Counted from the stretch's first letter, positions 1 to 6,491 are shown. The stretch is 7,621 nucleotides of DNA from an uncultured Bacteroides sp. (GCA_900557355.1 USSR01000325.1:1-7621); one strand, 5' to 3'. The notes: generated by a model not told the origin, from the letters alone. Program-made: numbers and translations.

Positions 1-143
1 CTTAAAGATACAAAGACAACGGGTACTTTATCGGGGGCTTACATTCATTCTTCCTTTTAAGCATTTAATAACACTTTAGATAACAAACTAATTTCCAATT
101 GATTAAATCATAAAAAGTAGTTCTGCATTAATAAAGGCAAGAA

Positions 144-172
144 TTTGGCACGCTACGGAGGTGCAATCTTTG
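144..172 (+). promoter_or_regulatory. weak candidate Bacteroidales promoter upstream of the integrase
   Basis: A TTTG at 144-147 is followed, after 17 bp, by AATCTTTG at 165-172. The second element matches the Bacteroidota -7 consensus TAnnTTTG except for its first base. The usual spacer in this phylum is about 19-21 bp, so the fit is imperfect. If it is used, it would give the integrase mRNA a leader of roughly 150 nt that includes the repeats at 184-272. I see no better promoter between here and the start codon at 332. Confidence 0.25.
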
Positions 173-183
173 TGAACAGGTTA

Positions 184-210
184 CTGACAAGTGGTCCGAT
201 CATTTGACAG
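184..210. repeat. imperfect inverted repeat, possible recombination or operator site
   Basis: CTGACAAGTG (184-193) and CATTTGACAG (201-210) are inverted copies matching at 8 of 10 positions around a 7-bp spacer. Ten-base imperfect arms around a 6-8 bp centre are the usual shape of a tyrosine recombinase core site, and the integrase starts about 120 bp downstream. It is equally compatible with a chance dyad or a regulator site, because no second att copy is available for comparison. Confidence 0.25.
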
Positions 211-212
211 AG

Positions 213-272
213 CGTCATATTCTGCAATCAGATAAAAAGCAGCAGAAAATCACTCATGACGCTTCGTCATAT
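213..272. repeat. CGTCATAT direct repeats with an inverted copy forming a small hairpin
   Basis: CGTCATAT occurs at 213-220 and again at 265-272. An inverted CGTCAT (read as ATGACG) lies at 256-261, so 256-270 is a perfect 6-bp hairpin with a CTT loop. A further 6-bp inverted pair, TTCTGC/GCAGAA, lies at 220-225 and 242-247. Repeated short motifs beside an integrase gene are typical of arm-type sites bound by the integrase N-terminal domain. That role is inferred from position only. There is no T-run after the hairpin, so it is not a terminator. Confidence 0.35.
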
Positions 273-331
273 AGAAATACAACGGAACGACCCTTGAAAA
301 GTAATAATGGAATAATTAATACGTTGAATAT

Positions 332-1678
332 ATGATTAAAATTAAAACATGCTACACCGTAGCAAATCCTAAATTCTCTCTTAAAGACTCTAATGCAGAG
401 TTCTCCGCAATAAGAATGCGTGTATTTATTAATAAGGTAAGATTAAACATTCACCTTCCGGCTGAATACAAAATCAAACCATGCCATTGGGATAACGCCA
501 CAGGAAGAGCAATCGAAGATCCGAAGCGGAATCTAAACTTAAAAGGAAATCCATTATTGCAGGTACAATTGCGTAATATCAATAAAGAGATAGAAAGAAC
601 ACTTAATCTCTTCATTTGGGTAATGGAAAACTTCAAGTTACACAACATACAACCAATGGCAGACCAAGTGAAAGCTGAAATGATGAAAGAGCTGAATAGA
701 GTGCAAATAGAAAGCAAACGCACCTTTACAGATTTCATTTCCTATATTGACTTCTTCATAACCTTATGCAGAGAGGGTTCAATTTTAAATGATAAGGGGG
801 CAAAGCTAGTTCCGGGTTCAATACGAAACTACGTTTCAACGCAAAGTGCATTGAAAAGATACTCAAAAGATCGTAACGTGAAATTAACTTTAGAATCTAT
901 TAATATGGACTTCTATAATGACTTTATTAGTTATTTAAACGAAACCAAGCACTCTCGTGGGCTGTATCGCCCTAGTGTAATCGGTAAATTCATAAAAAAC
1001 ATCAAGGTGTTTATGAGATATGCAAACGAGAATGGATATACCATCAATGATGATTTCAAGAAAAAAGATTTCAAAGCGTTTCGTGAAGATGCCGAATCAA
1101 TCTATCTGAATGAAAGCGAATTAGAGAAACTCTATACTTTAGAACTCCCAGACAATCAAGCACAGGTAAGAGATGGCTTTCTAATAAGTTGCTATACAGG
1201 ACTTAGATATAGTGACATTGCCCGTCTTGCAGCAAAGCATATTAATTTCCAAGAAGAGACTATTACAATTGTTACTCAAAAGACAGCCACAAAAGTTGTT
1301 ATCCCAATTCATCCCGTTGTAAAAATCATCTTAGAGAAATATGGCAATAAGCCCCCTGTAATACAATGTAACCAAGCAACTAATCGTATGCTTAAAAAGA
1401 TATGTCGCAAAGCTGGAATTACTGAAAAGATTAATATAATGGAAACAAAAGGAGGAATACGGCAAGAAGTTACCTATGAAAAATGCGAAATGGTAACATC
1501 TCATACAGCAAGAAGAAGTTTTGCTTCCAACGCTTCAAAGAAGGGGATCCCCTCCTTAGCAATCATGCAGATTACAGGACATAAAACCGAGAGTAGCTTC
1601 ATGCGTTACGTTAGAATAACCAAGGAAGAAAATGCAAAAATGCTATTAAATCATGATTTTTTTAGATCAACAATCTAG
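332..1678 (+). CDS. tyrosine recombinase / integrase of a Bacteroidales mobile element
   Basis: Site-specific recombinase expected to integrate and excise the element by cutting and rejoining DNA through a tyrosine intermediate. The 448 residues match the usual length for Bacteroidales integrases. An N-terminal arm-binding region (about 10-95) is followed by a SAM-like core-binding domain (about 130-235) and the catalytic domain (about 255-435). All catalytic residues can be read: Arg292 in TGLRYSD, Lys317 in TQKTATK, His391 and Arg394 in HTARRSF, His417 in GHKTES, and the nucleophile Tyr426 in MRYVRIT. The gene therefore looks intact. The ATG at 332 gives a complete arm-binding domain, and no Shine-Dalgarno is visible, as is normal in this phylum. 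No terminator is seen in the 63 bp before the next gene, so read-through is likely. The family is certain; the target site cannot be deduced here. Confidence 0.96.
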   Translation: MIKIKTCYTVANPKFSLKDSNAEFSAIRMRVFINKVRLNIHLPAEYKIKPCHWDNATGRAIEDPKRNLNLKGNPLLQVQLRNINKEIERTLNLFIWVMENFKLHNIQPMADQVKAEMMKELNRVQIESKRTFTDFISYIDFFITLCREGSILNDKGAKLVPGSIRNYVSTQSALKRYSKDRNVKLTLESINMDFYNDFISYLNETKHSRGLYRPSVIGKFIKNIKVFMRYANENGYTINDDFKKKDFKAFREDAESIYLNESELEKLYTLELPDNQAQVRDGFLISCYTGLRYSDIARLAAKHINFQEETITIVTQKTATKVVIPIHPVVKIILEKYGNKPPVIQCNQATNRMLKKICRKAGITEKINIMETKGGIRQEVTYEKCEMVTSHTARRSFASNASKKGIPSLAIMQITGHKTESSFMRYVRITKEENAKMLLNHDFFRSTI

Positions 1679-1741
1679 TTTTACAACCAAAATGTTAATG
1701 GTTTAAAGCAAGTACAGTATCTTAGAACAAAATATTATATT

Positions 1742-2809
1742 ATGGATTCAACAACGTTAAAAGAACTACTCAAGTATGATGGGGCAGAATTTCCCAAGAA
1801 AGAAATAAAACTCCCTCTACAGTCAGTATGGGAGTATCTGGGTTATCTTGAAATTTCCCTTGATTGTTTCAAATTGGCAATACAACATTTAGATGCTGAT
1901 TTTTTTATGATTACTTCTCAAATAGGCTTCTTCTCCAAAGAAAAAATAGAGGATTTCATAAGTAATAACGGGTATCAACAATGCAATGAAGAAATCTGTT
2001 CTTTTGAACTCTTTAACAAACAGATATATTACGATGGAAATCTACTTTATAAGTTGTCATGCGAAGATTTGATGGAGAAGTATCTTCTTGAAGAGCATAA
2101 ACAAATACTTGGATATGATGCATTAAACGCTCCCCTAAAAAAGAACATAATTGAAAACGGATACTACAGAATAGATGAATTTCCCCATATTAAAAATCAA
2201 AAATATAAAAATGATTTTTTCAGATTCTTTACAGACAAGGAAATATTCCAAGAATTGTATGAATGCGCAAAGTCTGAAAAGAAAGAAATTACAGACTTTA
2301 GTATCTTATTAAATAGCAAACTTCAACTACTTAACAACAAGCTATGTGGATTCTCCGAAGAGCTAATCTCACATTTAACTAATCAAACCTTAATTCATTG
2401 GTATATTCTACTACAAAAACACATTGGAAATGCCATGTCTTTATTAACAGATTCCTCAGTCAATAAAATAGATACAAAACAAATAGTTTATATTATCAAA
2501 TCTTTATTTGAGTACTATTTAGATGTTGACACAAAAGAAGTTTCTTTCGTTGAATTTACCAGAAACTTAGTTGGAACCACCTACAGTACAGCAGAAAAAT
2601 ATCTCCGTTCTCCCACAATGGGTTATAAAGAAACACCTTTTACTAATAATTGGATAGAAGTAATAGAACTACTGGATAAATTGGATACAGAAAATCCAAA
2701 AGTACGGGAGTTTATTCGATTCATTCTTGAAGAAAAGTATCGTCAGAAAAAAGGATTGAGCCATGATTTGCAAACAAAAATAAATGGCTTCATCGCAAAA
2801 TACCCCTAA
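1742..2809 (+). CDS. unknown 355-residue protein, probable element cargo or regulator
   Basis: I do not recognise this family. The protein is soluble-looking, rich in Lys, Glu, Asp, Asn and aromatic residues, with no signal peptide or membrane segment. The N-terminal part (about 1-150) mixes helical and strand-like stretches (FELFNKQIYYDG at 89-100). The rest looks mainly helical, with a compact stretch FTRNLVGTTYSTAEKYLRS at 272-290 and a very charged C-terminus (REFIRFILEEKYRQKK at 322-337). It lies 63 bp after the integrase with no intervening terminator and is followed 31 bp downstream by a strong one, so it probably shares the integrase transcript. Genes in this slot are often cargo, such as defence or regulatory genes, but nothing in the sequence proves that. 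A distant relation to RteC-type regulators crossed my mind from the helical C-terminal half, but the RteC signature is not convincing. The reading frame itself is secure from its length and codon pattern. Confidence 0.85.
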   Translation: MDSTTLKELLKYDGAEFPKKEIKLPLQSVWEYLGYLEISLDCFKLAIQHLDADFFMITSQIGFFSKEKIEDFISNNGYQQCNEEICSFELFNKQIYYDGNLLYKLSCEDLMEKYLLEEHKQILGYDALNAPLKKNIIENGYYRIDEFPHIKNQKYKNDFFRFFTDKEIFQELYECAKSEKKEITDFSILLNSKLQLLNNKLCGFSEELISHLTNQTLIHWYILLQKHIGNAMSLLTDSSVNKIDTKQIVYIIKSLFEYYLDVDTKEVSFVEFTRNLVGTTYSTAEKYLRSPTMGYKETPFTNNWIEVIELLDKLDTENPKVREFIRFILEEKYRQKKGLSHDLQTKINGFIAKYP

Positions 2810-2840
2810 TTTAACGACATTCCATTTTATAAACTACACG

Positions 2841-2873
2841 ATGGCATATCCTCACACGGTATGCCATTTTTAT
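2841..2873 (+). terminator. intrinsic terminator after the unknown cargo gene
   Basis: ATGGCATA (2841-2848) and TATGCCAT (2860-2867) form a perfect 8-bp stem with an 11-nt loop, followed directly by TTTTTATTT. It lies 31 bp after the stop codon of the preceding gene. This separates an integrase-plus-cargo transcript from the downstream replication unit. Confidence 0.85.
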
Positions 2874-2935
2874 TTCTATAAATCAAATACTTACCTAAAG
2901 CATTCGACTTACTTCTACATAAACCTTTTTTTGCC

Positions 2936-2987
2936 TCAGAATAAAACTAACGAAATTCAGAATAAACCAGCCATTTTACGGAATAAG
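2936..2987. repeat. three direct repeats at 21-bp spacing upstream of the replication promoter
   Basis: TCAGAATAAA occurs at 2936-2945 and, identically, at 2957-2966. A diverged copy, ACGGAATAAG, begins at 2978. The starts are exactly 21 bp apart, which is two helical turns, so a protein could bind all three on one DNA face. They lie about 30-80 bp upstream of the -7 box at 3017-3024, where an activator or an iteron-binding protein would be expected. The first two copies are certain from the sequence; the third matches at 7 of 10 positions. Confidence 0.6.
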
Positions 2988-3016
2988 CTTATCCCCTGTA
3001 AACCTGCACTTTGCCA

Positions 3017-3024
3017 TACCTTTG
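3017..3024 (+). promoter_or_regulatory. Bacteroidales -7 promoter element TACCTTTG
   Basis: TACCTTTG fits the Bacteroidota -7 consensus TAnnTTTG exactly. No good TTTG (-33) element is found 19-21 bp upstream; that interval holds only CTTATCCCC-like sequence. The missing -33 element, with the 21-bp repeats just beyond, suggests activator-dependent transcription. The start of transcription would be near 3031, giving a leader of about 55 nt to the ATG at 3086. Confidence 0.7.
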
Positions 3025-3025
3025 C

Positions 3026-3062
3026 ATCGTTGAAGTTGCGCAACTCTTCAAATCAAAACGAT
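3026..3062. promoter_or_regulatory. operator-like palindrome at the transcription start
   Basis: AGTTGCGCAACT (3034-3045) is a perfect 12-bp palindrome. It overlaps a TTGAAG/CTTCAA pair (3030-3035 and 3046-3051), and ATCGTT/AACGAT (3026-3031 and 3057-3062) flanks the whole. Its place just downstream of the -7 box is where a repressor would block initiation, or where the leader RNA could fold. The protein that would bind it is unknown; the helix-turn-helix protein encoded next is one candidate. Confidence 0.5.
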
Positions 3063-3085
3063 TAATAATAAAAAATAGAAAACAG

Positions 3086-3403
3086 ATGAAAAAGAAAATC
3101 TTTATTCTTGAAGACCCAGAAGAACTGATGATCCAATTCGGTTCACAGGTAAGGAATACTATCAAAGAAGAGTTAGCCGATGCCCAGAAGAGAGCAACAA
3201 AAAAATCCACTACTAATACTTATATGAGTAGACAAGAAGTCTGCGAACTTTTACACATATCTTATTCAACTTTACATCGGTGGGTGAACTTAGAGATTCT
3301 GGTATGTTACAAAATTGGTAGACGTTCTCTCTTCAAAGCAAAGGAAGTTGAAGCTACTTTAGTCAAATTAAACGTGGGAGGAGGGCTTGGATATGGATAC
3401 TAA
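3086..3403 (+). CDS. MerR/excisionase-like helix-turn-helix protein
   Basis: Small DNA-binding protein of 105 residues. Residues 46-93 form the winged helix-turn-helix seen in excisionases and related element-encoded proteins: MSRQEVCELLHISYSTLHRW is the helix-turn-helix, and KIGRRSLFKAKEVEATL is the wing with its closing helix. The N-terminal 40 residues are charged and probably helical, and the C-terminus is glycine-rich because it overlaps the next gene's ribosome-binding site. I chose the ATG at 3086. An upstream TTG at 3011 would place the start on top of the -7 box and add 25 residues unlike the family. It is the first gene of the replication transcript and overlaps the helicase gene by 11 bp, implying coupled translation. 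In elements of this kind such proteins act as excision factors or as regulators of the operon; which one applies here is inferred. Confidence 0.85.
   Translation: MKKKIFILEDPEELMIQFGSQVRNTIKEELADAQKRATKKSTTNTYMSRQEVCELLHISYSTLHRWVNLEILVCYKIGRRSLFKAKEVEATLVKLNVGGGLGYGY
3375..3385 (+). promoter_or_regulatory. strong purine-rich ribosome-binding site for the helicase gene
   Basis: TGGGAGGAGGG lies 7 bp before the ATG at 3393, inside the end of the helix-turn-helix gene. A Shine-Dalgarno this strong is unusual next to the other genes here, which have none. It supports ATG 3393 over the TTG at 3387, which would sit too close. Confidence 0.6.
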
Positions 3404-4865
3404 ACAACAATCAACTTCTATGCTTGAAATGGTAACTCAAAGTATTAACAACTTTGAGCAAGCTACTCAGCCAACTATACTGCCGACCTCTTCAAGTCCA
3501 GAAGAAGTTATAGAACATCTAATCAGTTGCGCTCGTCCCATCGATTTTGATGCGATTGCAAATAATCCGGATGGTAAAAAAGCCAATGTAATACAAAAAA
3601 CAGTTATAACAATAGACGAATTCAAAAAGATAGCTGACCAAAATAACCGCAATATAACAATTATAAAAGGAGAGATATTCATATATAACGGAGTGTATTG
3701 GCAGAATCTTGAAGAAAATGAAGCCAAATATCTTCTAGGAAAAGTGGCAGAAGCAATGAACTATGATTCCATTGATTCACAATTCTATCGCACAAGAGAT
3801 CGCTTATATAACCAACTGCACTCTGCAGCTTACACCCCAGAAGATTCTTCTGAAACCAAATGTGAAACAGTACTCGTCAATTTCCGCAACGGGACATTGG
3901 AAGTGAACGAAACGGGCGCAATTCTTAGAGAACATAGACCAGAAGATAAATTGACCTATTGCCTAAAGTATGATTATGATCCAAATGCAAAATGTGATAA
4001 ATTTTATACATTCTTAAATCAGATGCTTCCGGATATAGAATCGCAAGTTATCTTATTTGAATATTTGGGATATACCTTAACCAAATACTTAAAACTAGAA
4101 AAATTTCTTTTACTTCTCGGGGAAGGGAAAAACGGTAAATCTGTTATCTACGAAATAGTACGAAAATTATTTGGTGAAGAAAATGTATGCAATTTGTCAC
4201 TAGAAGAGGTTACAAAGGATAAAGGATATTGCAGAATAGACTTGCATAACAAGCTACTAAATTATGGTAGTGACATTGGGGGCAGATATGACCCCATCGT
4301 ACTAAAAAAAATGACTTCGGGTGAGCCTATATACGCACGGGCAATTAGAAAGCAGCATATTACGATGTGCAATTATGCTAAACAAATGTATAATGCCAAC
4401 CAATTGCCTAAAGAAAGCTCTGAATATACCCAAGGATTACTTCGTAGATTTTTAATTCTAAAATTCATGATAACGGTAGAAGACAAAGATGTAAACGTAA
4501 ACCTTGCTAAAGAAATTTGCGAAACTGACCTCCCCGGCATATTTAATATGGTACTTGAAGGTCTCCAAAAAATTCTCAAACAAAAACGTTTTTCCCCATG
4601 TGCTGCTTCCGACAAAATCTTAAACGAATTTGTAGAAGAAGTAAATCCTCTATCCGAATTTCTCGAATATGAAAATTACACTCATAGTACTAAGAGCTAT
4701 ATGGCGTTAAAGTTTCTGTATGACGAGTATGCTAGCTTTTGCTCACGTACTCGTACTATTCCAGTTGGTTATAAAGTATTTTCCCGACTACTTAAACAAC
4801 AGAATTTTAAAGTAGAAGCTATCGGTGGAAAAGCACGGCAAGTATTTATAGAAAAACAAAATTAA
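3393..4865 (+). CDS. D5/P4-type SF3 replicative helicase
   Basis: Superfamily 3 helicase of the phage/plasmid D5-P4 family, expected to unwind DNA at the element's origin as a hexamer. Of its 490 residues, about 1-90 are a variable N-terminus, about 90-230 resemble the D5_N linker domain, and about 235-360 form the ATPase core. The Walker A is GEGKNGKS (243-250). The Walker B/acidic region is LLNYGSDIGG (288-297), followed by KKMTSGEPIYARAIRK (305-320). The sensor-1 motif C is YNANQLP (333-339), and Arg351-Arg352 are candidate arginine fingers. Residues 410-490 form a C-terminal winged-helix-like region. The N-terminus is too short for the archaeo-eukaryotic primase domain found in larger P4-type proteins, so priming must come from elsewhere, plausibly the Toprim protein encoded next. 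The start overlaps the previous gene. No terminator follows; instead there is a 17-bp inverted repeat. Confidence 0.92.
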   Translation: MDTKQQSTSMLEMVTQSINNFEQATQPTILPTSSSPEEVIEHLISCARPIDFDAIANNPDGKKANVIQKTVITIDEFKKIADQNNRNITIIKGEIFIYNGVYWQNLEENEAKYLLGKVAEAMNYDSIDSQFYRTRDRLYNQLHSAAYTPEDSSETKCETVLVNFRNGTLEVNETGAILREHRPEDKLTYCLKYDYDPNAKCDKFYTFLNQMLPDIESQVILFEYLGYTLTKYLKLEKFLLLLGEGKNGKSVIYEIVRKLFGEENVCNLSLEEVTKDKGYCRIDLHNKLLNYGSDIGGRYDPIVLKKMTSGEPIYARAIRKQHITMCNYAKQMYNANQLPKESSEYTQGLLRRFLILKFMITVEDKDVNVNLAKEICETDLPGIFNMVLEGLQKILKQKRFSPCAASDKILNEFVEEVNPLSEFLEYENYTHSTKSYMALKFLYDEYASFCSRTRTIPVGYKVFSRLLKQQNFKVEAIGGKARQVFIEKQN

Positions 4866-4873
4866 TAACTTAA

Positions 4874-4923
4874 ATCGTCATTATCGTAATAACCACAGTA
4901 TGGAGCATTACGATAATGACGAT
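4874..4923. repeat. perfect 17-bp inverted repeat between helicase and Toprim genes
   Basis: ATCGTCATTATCGTAAT (4874-4890) is repeated inverted and without mismatch at 4907-4923. The 16-nt centre itself contains a short CCA/TGG pair. Each arm is nearly two direct copies of ATCGT(C)ATT/ATCGTAAT, so the site holds four related half-sites. There is no T-run after it, so it is not an ordinary terminator. It could be a replication origin or iteron-like site bound by the replication proteins, or an operator. As RNA it would form a very stable hairpin ending 5 nt before the ATG at 4929. Confidence 0.8.
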
Positions 4924-4943
4924 AATAAATGATAATCTTGAAT

Positions 4944-5939
4944 ATGGAAAAAGAATATCGCTATTCTTTAGATAACAGAAGGGGCGCTAATTTCATACAT
5001 ATTTGCCCCAACTGTGGAAAACGTGAGTTTAAAAGATATATAGACAATACTACAATGGAATACATTGCAGAAGATGTAGGAAAGTGCAATCGACTTATCA
5101 AATGCGGTTTTCATAAGCCCCCTAAAGTACATTTCCAAGAACATCCAGAAGAAAAAACAAAAAGGAATGAACTATACAGAAAAAAAAGGCAACCAAAATC
5201 CCCAATTAATATCAATGAAAAAGACTATGATATAATTGATGAAAAATACGTTAAGATATCAATGTGGAATAAACGATACATTAACACATTTACCATATGG
5301 CTTTTCAAATTAATAGGAAATAACCCTCATTATGGCATAGGAGTAATCAAAGACGTTGTACAAAAATACGATTTAGGTGGTTCGCATAGAATCAATGGAG
5401 CAGTAGTTTTCTGGCAGAGAGATTATAACAACCAAATACGTACAGGAAAAATTATGCTTTATAATCAACGAACAGGAAAGAGAATCAAAGATGAAAATAG
5501 ACCTAATATGATAAACTGGGTTCATTACTACCTAAAGAAAGAGCATAGGTTAAAAGCAGATTTCAAACTAAAGCAATGTTTCTATGGAGAACATCTACTT
5601 AAAAAATATCCTAATGCGATTGTTGCTGTCTTTGAAAGCGAAAAAACAGCCATAGTAGCCTCCATAATATTTCCGGATTTAGTTTGCATCGCAAGTGGAG
5701 GATTAGGAGGATTGAATTTACAAAAATGCAAGGTATTAGCCCACAGGCATGTTATTTTCTTTCCCGACTTAGGATGTTACCAGCAATGGAAAGCTAAAGT
5801 TGAAGATATATCCAAACATATCTTCTTTGCAAGCTACTCTATAAACGACGTATTAGAGAATAATGCAACTGAAGAAGAAAGAGCTGGTGGGTTAGACCTA
5901 TGCGATTACATCATTAAATCATTAACTCACAACAACTAG
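4944..5939 (+). CDS. zinc-ribbon and Toprim-like protein (DUF6371-type), probable primase
   Basis: Primase-like protein of 331 residues, as found in the replication modules of Bacteroidales elements. A zinc ribbon lies at the N-terminus: Cys21 and Cys24 in CPNCGKREF, then Cys48 and Cys54 in GKCNRLIKCGFH. A family-typical middle block is at about 145-185 (NGAVVFWQRDYNN, then RTGKIMLYNQRTGKR). A Toprim-like domain spans about 220-300, with Glu231 in FESEKTAI, a glycine-rich ASGGLGGL (250-257), and Asp275 in FFPDLGCYQQW. The second acidic residue of the classical Toprim DxD is not apparent here (DLG). An in-frame ATG at 4929 would add five residues but lies 5 nt from the 17-bp inverted repeat, so ATG 4944 is preferred. 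With the D5-type helicase just upstream, it probably supplies priming for the element; that activity is inferred, not shown. Confidence 0.82.
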   Translation: MEKEYRYSLDNRRGANFIHICPNCGKREFKRYIDNTTMEYIAEDVGKCNRLIKCGFHKPPKVHFQEHPEEKTKRNELYRKKRQPKSPININEKDYDIIDEKYVKISMWNKRYINTFTIWLFKLIGNNPHYGIGVIKDVVQKYDLGGSHRINGAVVFWQRDYNNQIRTGKIMLYNQRTGKRIKDENRPNMINWVHYYLKKEHRLKADFKLKQCFYGEHLLKKYPNAIVAVFESEKTAIVASIIFPDLVCIASGGLGGLNLQKCKVLAHRHVIFFPDLGCYQQWKAKVEDISKHIFFASYSINDVLENNATEEERAGGLDLCDYIIKSLTHNN

Positions 5940-5968
5940 CCATATTATTAATTTATTTTTTTTAAGTT

Positions 5969-6166
5969 ATGAACAACAAAAGTAAATCAAAGAGTGAGAG
6001 CATTCAAGAAATTCTATATGTACTGTGCAAAGAAAAGATAGCACGGTGTTACTCAATAGACAGTAATTGTGATTTTTTACCTCTGAGAAGAAAAACGACA
6101 AAGAGATTGCATGACTCTTCGATATCTTATCTGATAGATTATCGATTCCTAATGGAGAAGTTATAG
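5969..6166 (+). CDS. small unknown protein, possibly the start of a broken gene
   Basis: A 65-residue frame begins at an ATG 29 bp after the Toprim gene, behind a T-rich stretch (5951-5963). The first 35 residues (MNNKSKSKSESIQEILYVLC and on to SIDSNCD) look coding. After the run of six T at 6073-6078 the frame becomes less coding-like: few codons start with G, and the C-terminus is short and odd (YLIDYRFLMEKL). The neighbouring frame (-1) over the same bases reads FFTSEKKNDKEIA, a TGA at 6112-6114, then LFDILSDRLSIPNGEVIE, leading straight into the next gene's ATG. So this may be the front of a frameshifted gene rather than a complete small protein. No family was recognised. Confidence 0.35.
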   Translation: MNNKSKSKSESIQEILYVLCKEKIARCYSIDSNCDFLPLRRKTTKRLHDSSISYLIDYRFLMEKL

Positions 6167-6168
6167 AA

Positions 6169-6462
6169 ATGTCGGATACAAACATCACAATTTGGTCATC
6201 TAAAAGTTTTAATTCCATATTGAGGGTTCTATTAAACAAGAAAGAGCCAATATATCATATAAGCATATCACCAGAAGAGCCTACCGAGGTAAAGATATTA
6301 AAGTGGTCAGAGTATAAACTACTGCATGAACCATGTAAAAGACCACATCTGACTACAAAAAACGATTTGCTTTTTATGCCTCATGGTTTCAGAGAATCTT
6401 GTCAGCATAGTAAGTTTAATACTTATTTGGAAGAATCCAAAATGATAACTCGGCTTACTTAG
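6169..6462 (+). CDS. small unknown protein, possibly the rear of a broken gene
   Basis: A 97-residue frame with no recognised domain. The first 50 residues (ITIWSSKSFNSILRVLLNKK, then a strand-like YHISISPEEPTEVKILK) look like a folded alpha/beta protein. The second half is richer in Cys, His and Pro (HEPCKRPHL, then ESCQHSKF) and may be out of register. The same frame stays open and coding-like for 18 codons upstream of the ATG, back to the TGA at 6112-6114, without any ATG, GTG or TTG. That is unusual for a genuine start and suggests the ancestral gene began in the 5969 frame. As annotated, its ATG lies 2 bp after the stop of the previous frame, compatible with translational coupling. It could be an intact small gene or a pseudogene remnant. 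Confidence 0.4.
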   Translation: MSDTNITIWSSKSFNSILRVLLNKKEPIYHISISPEEPTEVKILKWSEYKLLHEPCKRPHLTTKNDLLFMPHGFRESCQHSKFNTYLEESKMITRLT

Positions 6463-6491
6463 AACACCGCTAAAAGCCGAAGTCAAAATAT

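Noticed and set aside
1..60. Open frame from the left edge to TAA at 58-60 (19 residues ending SGAYIHSSF), a possible tail of an upstream gene
   Set aside because: Too short to distinguish from chance in AT-rich DNA, and the residues match no family I know.
451..738. Minus-strand frame inside the integrase gene
   Set aside because: Shadow of the integrase coding sequence. The same applies to the minus-strand frames at 2989-3210, 3467-3727, 4373-4615, 5967-6239, 6319-6519 and 7218-7400.
3016..3025. ATACCTTTGC resembles the GTAnnTTTGC core site used by CTnDOT-type integrases
   Set aside because: It differs at the first base and is better explained as the -7 promoter box of the gene that starts 61 bp downstream; there is no sign of an element boundary here.
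2784..3065. 93-residue + strand frame over the terminator and regulatory region
   Set aside because: It runs through an intrinsic terminator, the direct repeats and the promoter, and its composition is not protein-like.
5940..5968. T-rich gap after the Toprim gene as a terminator
   Set aside because: A run of eight T is present but no stem precedes it; it may simply be an AT-rich spacer or promoter-like sequence.
6451..6477. CGGCTT/AAGCCG inverted repeat at the end of the 6169 frame as a terminator
   Set aside because: Only a 6-bp stem with a loop of about 15 nt and no following T-run.
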